Origin: Vesta saturnalis
Lineage: Eukaryota > Arthropoda > Insecta > Coleoptera > Lampyridae
Assembly: GCA_036346205.1 (NCBI GenBank)
Contig: JARFJB010000400.1
Location: 6,277,001 to 6,341,000, forward strand
Reading direction: 5' to 3'
Length of the DNA stretch: 64,000 nt
The notes beneath the pieces were generated by a model, which was not told the DNA's origin, ran no database searches, and saw only the letters and a program-made list of their open reading frames with translations. Both the position numbers and the translations under genes were made by a program. Positions 21,273 to 31,166 of this stretch are shown piece by piece; position 1 is the first letter of the stretch; each line of letters starts with the position of its first letter.

Positions 21273-23357
21273 ATGTCTCGCGGAAGAAAATTAGTAGAGC
21301 TAGCGACAAGTCCGGTATTAACTTCATTGCCTGAACTGAAACTAAACAATCCTAAAGAACCAGATAAACTTGGTGTTTATGAAAATAGAAATTTCTTTGA
21401 AATTCTAATGGATCTAGCACAAATAGAAAATATCCAATACCTGTTCTAATTCAGTGACAGTCGTTGAGAACATGTCAGAAGTTTCCTTTGCGGACAACAT
21501 ATGCTTCGAAGTTATAGATGTGCCGGATTTGGAAATTAATAGTAACCATAATGAAAATCTTTGTGGTCAGGAACAAATTGTAGCAGATCTTACCAATTTG
21601 ACATATCCTCAGAATTGCATAGAAAGTCCGGAAAATGAGACAGATGAGTCGCTAGAAGAATTTCCTAAGAGAAGTAATACTAGAAAAAAAAGATTCCAGG
21701 TTGACAAAACTGCGTGGTTCTCAGAAAAAAACAAGCAACTTAGGGAAAAAGGCTGCAAATACCTTGGTAGAATGAAAAAAGAAAATAAACGGGTATACGA
21801 TACTAAAAAAATTCCTCGAGCAATGAGGCCAAGATGTGCATGTAAAGTTGCTACTAAACAGGTTAAACTTAAATGTAGTTCTATACGGAGAAAGAAAGAA
21901 AACAGTTATTTAAATATTTCTGGAGCTTAACTTGGGGTGAGAAGAAGACCTTTATTAACAACATAGTGTCAATCGTCGCGATTAAGCGTCCTAGGAATGG
22001 TAAGAATGCCGAAAATTCCAGAAGATCTCAATCTTTTTTATATCATTTAAGAATAAATGATACTAATATTCGAGTATGCCGTGTAATGTTTCTCAACACT
22101 TTGGCCATAGGCAGAATGACTGTTTTCGGTTGGAAACAACAAAAGCAGTCTGGTAAATTTAAGCAACAGAATAAGACTGGCAAAACAAAAGATAGTAAAC
22201 CGTTCGACAGAGAAAATCAAGAACTAATAAACTTTGTAAATTCTCTTCCTAAAATGGAATCCCACTATTGTAGGGCTTCTACTAACAAGCAATATCTATT
22301 ACCAGAGTGGCAATCAAAAAATTGCCTTTATAGATTTTACGCTAATGACTGGTGTAAATACAAAAACGTACAATCACTTTCGATAACTACTTTTAACCAG
22401 GTGTTACAATTACACAACATTACCTTATACCATCCTAAAAAGGATCAATGCGCAGGCTTTAAAATAGGGCGCGTTTCAGAAGAAGAGTATAATTTGCATA
22501 TTACCAAAAAAGAAGAAGCAAGGAAAGAAAAATCTTATGACAAGGAAAATGAAAGGCTCGTCTTCACAATGGATTTACAGGCAGTTCTGATGGCACCTAA
22601 ATCAAAAATTTCGAATTTATATTATAAAACCAAACTTGTTGTACATAACATTTGTTCAAAATTTATCGTAGACAAAATATTACCTTCCATCGAAAACAGT
22701 GAAGAAGCTAAAATCATTCTGTATAGCGATGGTTGTGCCTACCAAAACCGGAATGTTACCGTAACAAACGCTTTACTTAATGTAGCCATTAGCGCCAAAA
22801 TAACTATTGTACAAAAGTATTTAGAGATCGGGCACACACAAATGGAGGCGGACTCGATGCACAGCACAATAGAGAGACAGCTCAAAGACAAATCGATCAA
22901 TGTACCAGTAGATTATGAGTCTATATGCCAAAAAGCCCGTTTGAAACCAAAAAGTTATGACGTGTCCTATTTGAATCACAAGTTTTTCAAGAAATTTGAT
23001 AAGGTTGAATTTTTCAAAAGGAAAAATAAAAGGGCAAGTAAAGGTAAGAATCGCTTAGATGCAGTTTCCTCATTCTTTTTAATTTCTTATTGTTAATGTT
23101 ATTAAGTTGTGGACATACGAGCTCTTAAGTATAGTCCAAATGGTGACGTTTACTACAAATTACGATTTTCTGAGGACTGGCAAATTTTACCCCAAAGGCG
23201 ATGTCCTACAGCTAAGGCATGTCATATAGATGAGCTGGATCAGCTTCACTTAGAAAGGCTCAAAATTAAAACCAGAAAGTTTATGGATCTCCAAGCTCTT
23301 AAAACTACTTTGAAAGACGACTACTATGATTATTATGATGGGCTTCCCCACGAATAA
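21273..23357 (+). pseudogene. Transposase of unassigned family, intron-split, two frameshifts
   Basis: Starts at 21273 (MSRGRKLVELATSPVL). A one-base shift near 21436 moves to the frame of 21454-21930, which has acidic then basic tracts and KCSSIRRKKENSYLN. A second shift near 21925 leads into the long block 21966-23043. That block carries KRPRNGKNAENSRRSQSF and the putative catalytic positions VFTMDLQAVLMAPK (Asp), ILYSDGCAYQNRN (Asp) and GHTQMEADSMHSTIE (acidic, third). A 63-bp intron, 23044-23106 (AAAG|GTAAG to attaag), joins in phase to the last exon, 23107-23357 (DIRALKYSPNGDVYYKL). The protein would be about 670 residues with an RNase-H-like fold. No database name can be given with confidence. 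The two indels make this copy inactive unless they are sequencing errors. Confidence 0.75.
23044..23106 (+). other. 63-bp coding intron of the transposase
   Basis: The donor is GTAAG after AAAG. The acceptor AAG at 23104-23106 follows a T-rich tract. Removing the interval joins the reading frame in phase 1 and restores the continuation into DIRALKYSPNG. Confidence 0.7.
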
Positions 23358-23387
23358 TATTGTTTCTTAATTATTCTAGTTTTTTTT

Positions 23388-23393
23388 AATAAA
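23388..23393 (+). promoter_or_regulatory. Poly(A) signal AATAAA of the transposase gene
   Basis: Canonical hexamer 31 bp after the stop codon at 23357. Confidence 0.6.
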
Positions 23394-23698
23394 AGACACT
23401 TTACTACAATTGTATACCGTTTAAATCATTTATTGAAAAACTAGGTATAATTGAATTAGCAGGTGTACATTCTTAAAAAATGTTGCTAAGTCCAAGAAAA
23501 AAATTTTTTTTCTTAAAAAACCTGCTATCTCCAAAAAATATTAATAAAAAATTGAAAACCAGATTAATATCTGTTTTTAAATTTTAGAAATGATTTTTGG
23601 ATATAAAGAAAGAATGCGGATTTTACAAATTGCAATCCCTTTATTAATAACACCTTTATAAGGTTTAAATCATCTCCTGAACAATCAGGTAAACCTGC

Positions 23699-23724
23699 CT
23701 TAGCAGGTTTACACTCTTAACCGA

Positions 23725-23734
<10 letters not shown>
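23699..23734 (-). repeat. Right 36-bp TIR of the 20414-23734 transposon
   Basis: Pairs perfectly with 20414-20449. It also forms a local hairpin with the bases just inside it: gtaaacctgc, ctta, gcaggtttac at about 23689-23712. Confidence 0.9.

Positions 23735-23777
<43 letters not shown>
23727..23777. repeat. (AT)n microsatellite at the transposon's right end
   Basis: Uninterrupted AT dinucleotides that start inside the last bases of the TIR. Confidence 0.95.
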
Positions 23778-23780
<3 letters not shown>

Positions 23781-24046
23781 GATATTTTAAATGTAGGCAG
23801 CAAATGATAAAAAAAACTTAACCAAGTATTGTACCTATTATAAAAAAACTATTTAGGAAACACAAAAAGTAGTTACTGGAGGGGCGCAACATGTCCTCCA
23901 TATTAAGCGATACGTGTTGTATATATTTCGGTAAGTTGTTTTGTTGCCCACTCCACTGTACCGCTATGATTAAAAATATAAGTTTCCTCCCTTATTCTTT
24001 GTTTCAGATGCTCCACGTCTTGGGATCTGTTATTCTCATACACCAT

Positions 24047-25780
24047 GTTGTATCGTCCCCCAGGTACCCTATCTTGAAAAATGTAATTTGAACTTATTTG
24101 CAAAAATGTAAATTCAAGAACAAAACAATCTCTAAGTGATTTACCTTGACTTTACTGTCAATAATTGCTTTCCTGCATGGACTTTCCTGACAATAATTAA
24201 AAGACTAGAATTTATTTACAAGTCTGACATTTAATTAACCGCAAACCTTAAATCTGATGAAACGAAGTGGCCGTCTAGTGGTAGGTACTCTGTGCTATTT
24301 GAATTAGATAGACTGGATGAGGTAGGTGTTGCATCATGAGGGGTAGGTAAACGATGATAATACTCAAATTAAAATTAACGAGCTTTGCGCAATGGTGGTT
24401 CAGCGCGTTAATATACTATTGTGGGAAAGAACCACCAATAAAACCCACTTTATTCATAAATAAGTAATTGCACAAGTACATTAATAAATCAAATAACACA
24501 AAAAAACAATGATAAAGGTTAAATATATACAAAACAATGAAATCAGGTTAAAGTGCGTACAAAATTATAACACTAAGAGAAACGTACACAATTGTTTAGT
24601 GGCTACGAAAACACAAAATACATAAGTCAAATTACAATAAATTACATATAAAGAGAAATTAGTTCGCAGTCAAACAATTCTACTTAACAAACTGACACAA
24701 AAAACTCATTAAACAAACCCTTACAAGGGTAAGTTATAAATAGATCCTAACATCGTGACTGATGTATAAGTTTGAGTGCGTTAGAAAAATACAGCGCCCC
24801 TTTCTCAGGTTACACATTCATCTATGCAATAATAAAACCAATAATAATAAAATTTGAGGTGTTTAATGGTTATCTGGTCACGGAAGCGTGTACCCACTTG
24901 ACAATTGCCTTTTACAATTAATAACCAGTGGTATCATGTACCCGTTCACCAGCCCACCTCTACACAAGTATAAATATAAACAACAAACAACAATGCTCAT
25001 TCACACAAATACCAGAGTGAGGTAACCTTGTACTGTCTGCTATTTTAGCAGATTCCAGCTTAATGAGCCCGCGTGCGAATAAGACACCTTTGCAAGGCAA
25101 TGTTTGATTTGTAATAGGTTATCTAGGCTTGTAAAATGATTTACTGCGAGCTTTCATTTATATAAAAAATACCTACTTAGACTTTAATTGATCACAGACA
25201 CAAATCGTTAATCTACGCGGTTTAACTTCAAAAAGGGTGACTGTTACTTATAGTTAATATTTGAAAAACACATTACAACTAATACTCGAAAGAAAAGACA
25301 AATTAATATTTCGCTAATTGAAAGAACTGTTTACAATGGGAGTCTCTAATTAAAACAATTCAATGCGTCCGGCTCAATCAAAATTTCAACAGCAACTGCT
25401 TTCCCTTTGGTTTTCACTCACCATGTCTACTCCCGAAAATTAACCCCCGTCTTTGAAGTGGTAAAAAAACGAGAAACATTAATTTACGTTGGAACAGTTT
25501 CATATTATTATTGCACGACATAAAAATGTGCATTCGTCCGTAACAAACCCTACATTTAGGTCTTGAGTTTCCAAGTACCAAACAAAGACGTCTTTGATTG
25601 CAGTGTGTACCATTAGTAATTAATTACTAATCAGTGACATTTTTACATCAAGAATGTACGCATAAGAATTGCCAATGATTCGTTACGCTACCTTAATAAA
25701 GACAGTTCGTGCGAACATGTGTTTTTTTTTCAACCCTTACTCAAATACCAATTACATACGTTCTTACATTTCTTACATAA
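24047..25780 (+). repeat. Left arm of the large inverted repeat
   Basis: Begins near tgttgtatcgtcccccaggt and runs to tacatttcttacat at about 25780. Its inverse is 29110-32226 minus the insertion. A further short match (gcgatccgctacc at about 25908) recurs inside the core next to the right arm. Confidence 0.85.
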
Positions 25781-26139
25781 AAATGCATTAAATAAAATAT
25801 TCCGCACACATTAGTTAGCAAATTACGACGTATCATCATGATATTAAAAATCTTTTCTATCGCGGTAACAATGGCAATTTGACATAGTTTATTACAATAA
25901 TAAATTTTGCGATCCGCTACCTTCAATGTCTTTTAAGATAGTCTAAAGGGCTCGTCATAATTGTGTTTTATAAACTCCCTTATTTAGTTGGCTGCACCTT
26001 CGGCTTCTAACATAGATGAAACATTTTCTAGTAATAAATTAATATAGCCGATTAATTAATTTCAAATGGAATAACACGATTTTAGTAAATACACCCTAAG
26101 ATATTAACACTTCGCCTGCCTTGATGTTTAATAGTTTCT

Positions 26140-26646
26140 ATTTTCTTCTTATTTTATACCGACCAATAGTGAAGATGATTTCTATTAAATATACCTGTAG
26201 TCTTAAACGTGGCCTCATCAGTCCAACATATTCTTTGGAATACGTAGCTTTCAAAGTGGCTATTCATCAACAGTATACAAAACTCCATTCGACGGGGTTT
26301 GTCGTTGTCTTCTAAGTGTAGAAGTTTTGCGAATTTGAAATTTTTATATTCGTTTACCTTAATTGACTGATAAACTGTTGATTTAGCCAGTCTCAAATAA
26401 TTTTCTGAATGTTCTTCAAAATATACATAAATTTAATTGGTTCTCTTCCGGTACGATGCTAGTAGTTCGGCTTTTTTTATCTTTCAAAACGCTGTGGTTT
26501 CTTAAATTACGCTCAATCCTGAGAATTATATTATTGTGAGGAACTCTACGATCTGGGTACCTTTCACTACACTTTCTCCTCGCCAAAGCGAAACTCTCAT
26601 TACTGTTAATATAAAAAGCATCAATTTCTGCATACATGTTTAGCAA
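26140..26646 (-). pseudogene. N-terminal half of a DDE transposase remnant
   Basis: Minus-strand reading starts at 26646 (MLNMYAEIDAFYINSNESFA). It gives RYPDRRVPHNNIILRIER (helix-turn-helix plus linker), then, after a frame break near 26400, LRLAKSTVYQSIKV, then the first catalytic Asp in ICWTDEATFKTTGIFN, then HLHYWSV before a stop. The remainder of the catalytic domain is missing at about 26140. It belongs to the Tc3-like mariner superfamily seen elsewhere in this window. The missing half is not adjacent; a C-terminal half of a similar protein lies at 27482-27860, on the upstream side and in the same orientation. Confidence 0.82.
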
Positions 26647-26842
26647 TAGTTAAGTTATCACATTAGTCTAATGACAATGATGTATGATACTGGTAACCAC
26701 AGAAATTCATTTTACTGTTCATCATTTTCGGCAAATCAGGGAAGTTTTTAGCCAAGGTTTTGTGGGTTGCGGCAATCTGAAAAAACGTGTGTGAGTGTCG
26801 TAATTACTATTGTCATCGTCACGACAGAATATATTCGAGAAT

Positions 26843-27025
26843 ATTAGGATAGCTGCTTGCAATACATAGGAGGTTCATTGATATACGATGTTTACAATAT
26901 TCGTATATGTTTTTCTGGTTCGCTGCAACTTACAAAAATTTGGCTAAAAACAAGTTTTTGTTAATTCGCCAAAAAAGATGAAAATTGGTAGCCAATTAAT
27001 TAAATTGGCTCTTGTAGGTTAAGTA
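26843..27025. repeat. Direct repeat copy 1 upstream of a transposase half
   Basis: About 180 bp starting gctgcttgcaatacatagga and ending near gtaggttaag. The second copy is 27893-28075. Similarity is patchy but collinear. Confidence 0.65.
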
Positions 27026-27481
27026 GAGCAAAACATCTTGTTTATGACACAACCAGAGCTAAAAATATGCATCAAATGCAGTAGATAGAAGTGAACTTAG
27101 AACCCAAACGGTATGTTTAAACCCACACGTCTTTAAATGAGCTATTAAAATGTGTAATACTATGTAGGGTGTTTCATTTGAAATTAATTGATTGATAGTG
27201 ATTGGGGAAAACTGGACCACCCTATATGTATACAAATGTTTTAGAAAAACGCAAGTTTACCTTTCTTGAAACTTTTCTAATAAAATTTTTTCTCTACCTC
27301 TTACGGTTTTTCAGAAAACGAGATAGTGCGTCTTATATTGGTCACCCTGTACAGTTTTGAATGAAAAAAATCCACGTAATGCTTAGTAAGACACAATTTT
27401 GATTAGTTATGTAGATAGTAACAATGTCCTTAGCTAACAAAAACGAATTAAGAAAGACTTAAGCGTTCAATAGGACCTCTA

Positions 27482-27860
27482 TTAGCAGTAAAACACGTGA
27501 ATTCTAGAGATAACAATTACAGCTTTTGCTGTTTCATATACAGGTAATTCATGGAACGCTCTTCGTATTCGAGCAATCAAATCTTCTTTTGAAACTATGG
27601 GTGTAGAACATTTTTTTTGTTTCGTTACTTCCCACACGTAAAAATCTATTGGCGTGAAGTCGAGAGACTTCACTGACCAATTACACGGTGCCGAACGTTT
27701 CATCCATCTATCTTCAAACATATGAGTCAGATGTTGATAGATTTGATTATACATATCAGTGGAGCCTCTGCTAATTGGTCCACAAACTTCCTTTTGCAAA
27801 CAGGAACATTTCCATTTAATGTTTTGCGATAAATATGTGGCAATCTGGTTATTACTTTAA
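27482..27860 (-). pseudogene. C-terminal half of a DDE transposase remnant
   Basis: On the minus strand, from 27860, RKTLNGNVPVCKRKFVDQ is followed in a neighbouring frame by YQHLTHMFEDRWMKRSAP, then the third catalytic region LDFTPIDFYVWEV, then the C-terminal helix KEDLIARIRRAFHELP. The end is at 27482. The second catalytic Asp region is absent, apparently deleted. Each half (this one and 26140-26646) is preceded on the minus strand by a copy of the same 180-bp direct repeat. This fits two internal-deletion derivatives of one transposon lying in tandem. Confidence 0.8.
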
Positions 27861-27892
27861 TCGTACGACAGAATCATTTCAAAAATTTATTG

Positions 27893-28075
27893 TTGATAGT
27901 TGCTTGCAATACATGGAGGTAATATGAGGATCTACAAACTGGTTTGTTATCTATAGATAATGTCATTAAAAATTTGTATATGTTCTTGGTATCTGTAACT
28001 AACAAAATTTGCACAAAATTTTGTTAAGTTCGAAAAAGATGACCAAATGATAGACATTCAAAGTAGGTTAAGTCT
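27893..28075. repeat. Direct repeat copy 2 upstream of a transposase half
   Basis: Starts gttgcttgcaatacatggag. It is collinear with 26843-27025 and ends near gtaggttaag. Confidence 0.65.
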
Positions 28076-28447
28076 GTATGGATGCATACCATTAGTTCTT
28101 AGTAGTCTAATGACAATCAAGCTCAGCGGCACGTGTTGAGGACTCTGCATTAATATTAAAATAGTCTAAGACATTTATTACATTATCTTCATTTGAAGTA
28201 ATTAGCTTTGGTAAAATTCTTTTACACTAACTCGACCATATCTAGTTAATTTTTAAGAACTTTTCTTAACCTTTTTCCGCTCATTGGTGGAAAATTTAGA
28301 TATGTCTCACTAAAAACTGTACATGTTCGGTTTATAACCCCATTGCAACGTCCGTGAATAAGTAATAAATTTAAAATAACATCAGTTTGACTTCTTTATA
28401 ATTAACTGTCATAATAATATTACGCTCGTGTTAAGGTCGTTCTGAAA

Positions 28448-29154
28448 ATGGTTCTGACAACTGACGAAAAGGTATTTATAGTAGAACATTATTTCCGTCC
28501 ATACGGAAGTAGACGGGGAAATTAATCATCAGTGAAACATCTACTCGTCGAAGCTGTGGACAAAGTTCAAGAAAAGTTTATCGTGGACGCGTGTTGAGCC
28601 TAGCATACGAAGGTTCCGAAATCTTAAAAAATGTATAGTTTTCATGTTTACCTAAATTGCTATATCAATAGACAAACATCTCGATTTCTTGGATTTGAAC
28701 GCCCTGACTTCACAGTGCTCGAGTTACGATTTGGTGTGCTGTATCGGGACACTGTCCTTATTTTGTTGAGGATGGGAATCAACACACAGTTACTATTAAT
28801 CAAGAACGTTACAAGTAGAAGATCATCATTCCTTTTGGGAGAGATTTAAGAAATTTTTGCCGCGCACGAGATTTACCGTTTGAAACAGAAATTTCTCGTG
28901 GAACGGAATTCGATTGCCCTTCACATTCACGTGACCTTACGCCGTCCGATGGGGTATTCCGCTCTGATAATGCACCAATGGATATTGCAGAACTACGGAA
29001 AACAATAACTTATTTTCAACAACTGCGTTAACCACTGTGTATGAATATGTTCAATGATCCTCAAAATCGCTATGAAGCTTGTTTGCGCCGTAATGGTGCT
29101 CATTTTGAACTCATTGTCGGTAGCGGACCGCAAAAATTTTATTATTATAATTAA
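28448..29154 (+). pseudogene. DDE transposase remnant adjoining the right arm
   Basis: The ATG at 28448 gives MVLTTDEKVFIVEHYF, the N-terminal helix-turn-helix of the family. The frame then breaks. INRQTSRFLGFERPD marks the segment after the first catalytic Asp. In another frame CAVSGHCPYFVEDGNQHTV is the central strand, and LPFETEISRGTEFD plus SRDLTPSDGVF carry the third catalytic Asp. The C-terminus, YEACLRRNGAHFELIV, runs to a stop at 29154. The second Asp region is deleted, and several frames are used. Its 3' end reaches into the right inverted arm, as a minus-strand equivalent seems to do near the left arm (gatccgctacc at about 25908). Confidence 0.78.
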
Positions 29155-29801
29155 CGTTTTGTATAAGAAATGTGAGAATGTATGTAACTGATATTGGCTA
29201 AGGGTTGAAAAACACATGTTGGGGTTTGGGTAGCAGTTGTACGCTTAAAAACTGCTTTACTGAAGGAGCGTAACGAATCATTGGAATTTCTTATGTGCTC
29301 TCTTGATGTAAAAATGTCATTGATCTAATGATTAATTACGGCTGAACATAGCGCACATCCAAAGGGATCTTTGTTTGGTACGTTAAAACCCGAGACGTAA
29401 ATGTAGGTTTTGTTACGGACGAATGCATATTTTTAAAATTAAGGTGTCGTGCAATAATTAATATGAAACTGTTCCAACGTAAATTAATGTTTCTTGTTCT
29501 TTTTATTACTTTTGAAAGACGGGGGTTGATTGTGGAAGTAAAGATAGGATTTTATTTTTGAAATCGGAGGGGAAGGCAGTTACCGTTAGAGTGTCAACCG
29601 AGCCAGACTGATTTTTAGTTAATTAAATACCTTCATTGTAAACAGTTTGTCTTTAAAATATTTCTTGCGTGTACATTTTATTTTGAATTAGCCAACACTG
29701 ATTTGTTTTTCTTTCGGATGCTAGTTGCAATGTGTTTTCACCTTTTTTGAAGTTAATCCGCGTATTTTAACAATTTGTCTGTGATCGATTAAGGAAATAT
29801 A

Positions 29802-31166
29802 CAGTCCGCGCGGCCAAAGAATGCCTGAACGTTGGATGCGCATTCGTCCAACTTCAAGTCTCTTAAGCGCAGCATGTCAGTGGCGTCGCCATCAAAAGCG
29901 CGTTCCGTTTATTATCATGTATTACACTAATTAATTCTTTATTTCTGTTATTAATTTACATACGTACTTGTTAATTTAACTTTATTACAATTATTGCAAC
30001 AAAAGGACAGTGAACCATTTTGTGTCCTATGTGAATTTTAAAGCTCATAATACTCAAATTTATTAGACAAATATGTACAAACAACAAATACTTTCACAAT
30101 ACATAGTAAAATAAATAAGTAGTTTTGCGGCGCATGTAATGCTAATGGCATTTGCTTAAATTCTCATTACAGAAATCCTAATAGTTGACATTCCTTGCAA
30201 AATAATGTTGCAAAGAGAAATACCACCTTTAACTTCAACCACGTTAGAAGATTGTTGGAAGAAGATTTAGCGGCTGTTACTCAAGAAAACTGGCAAAAGT
30301 GCTGTAAGAAGGTAATCGACCAGGAAAAAAAATATTTAGAGAACGAAATACTGATTAACGTACAAGTCGAAAAACTGGCGATTCAGGAACTGAAAGTGGC
30401 TGGTCTAGTGATGAACGATTGTGTGACTTATTTGTTAGTAATATTTAATATTATTATAGTAGGTAATTATCGTCGTTTGAGCAACTTTTCCCCAAAGTGT
30501 ATGGAAATATAAAAATTAATTACCTAAGAAATATCATAATTTTTTTTAAATCCTGAATAATACTCTTAAAATACAGCCTATTCTGTTTCTATAATTAAAA
30601 ATCGAACTTACACTTTTTTGATTTTCGTAAACGATTAAACTGTTGTATGAAAATGTAAACTTTCACCATTAATACTCATAATAAAATACTTATCTTTTTT
30701 GGAAAAATTGAAAAATTAAAAGGCTCATGTTTATGTTTTAATTTTTCAAATTTGACAAAATTGTTTACTACATCTTTAACAATTTTTAACAAAGATTACT
30801 ACTGACGAAGATAACTGTAAGTGTTATTCAAACGTTTAGATTGTATAATTTAAAGTACACCATTAAAAAAACCCAAAAAAGATAAGTATTTGATTAAACT
30901 GTTGTGTTCATTTGTAATTCAAATATAAAATTCATTACTTGTCAACATGGTTATTTTTTTATTTTATAAATGTTTAAACTATTACTGTTCATATGTAATT
31001 CAAATAAATAAAATATTTTAAAATTTCTTGTGGTTTGGTGACGAATAATTGAAAACGCGACACCGACGCCACTGGTAATGCTTTCAGTCGCTATTGCGTT
31101 AACGAGTGCGGCCAAATGCACGAACATCCATGCGCGACACGAGACATTCTTTGGCCGCGCGGACTG
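29802..31166 (+). mobile_element. Small TA-flanked element inserted in the right arm
   Basis: Ends are perfect 22-bp inverted repeats starting CAGTCCGCGCGGCCAAAGAA, flanked by TA at 29800-29801 and 31167-31168. The left arm of the big inverted repeat has the uninterrupted site near 25180, so the insertion boundaries are confirmed by comparison. The interior encodes only the C-terminal end of a transposase (30195-30448). It is therefore a deletion derivative that needed an enzyme in trans. The first six bases, CAGTCC, are also those of the foldback element at 4728. Confidence 0.9.
30195..30448 (+). pseudogene. C-terminal transposase fragment (IS630/Tc1 type)
   Basis: AKRNTTFNFNHVRRLLEED followed by VTQENWQKCCKKVIDQE matches collinearly the C-terminal part of the transposase at 46613-47257 (ASRNTTFNLKDVIKLAEE and ITPEDWANICTHVD). 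After a one-base shift near 30362 the tail becomes an acidic, serine-rich stretch with SGWSSDE that ends at 30448. The catalytic domain is absent. The fragment identifies the parent family of the element around it. Confidence 0.85.

Larger units (their letters stand above)
20414..23734 (+). mobile_element. Unassigned DNA transposon with 36-bp TIRs and tRNA cargo
   Basis: Perfect 36-bp inverted repeats (20414-20449 and 23699-23734) share the core cgtcggttaagagtgtaaac. The interior holds, in order, a set of TGCTAAGTCC-like subterminal motifs, a probable 5' intron containing a tRNA-like gene, a transposase gene with a short coding intron, and a poly(A) signal. The outer eight bases of the repeat are ATATATAT and merge with a (AT)n tract on the right, so the target duplication cannot be defined. 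The transposase belongs to an insect family with D-L-Q, Y-S-D and G-H-T-x-M-E-x-D-S motifs that I cannot name with certainty; Sola-like or DUF7869-type are candidates from memory only. Confidence 0.82.

Noticed and set aside
24257..24420. tRNA-like A-box patterns (tggccgtctagtgg, tggtggttcagcgcg) in the left arm
   Set aside because: No B-box at the right distance and no cloverleaf; similar patterns appear by chance.
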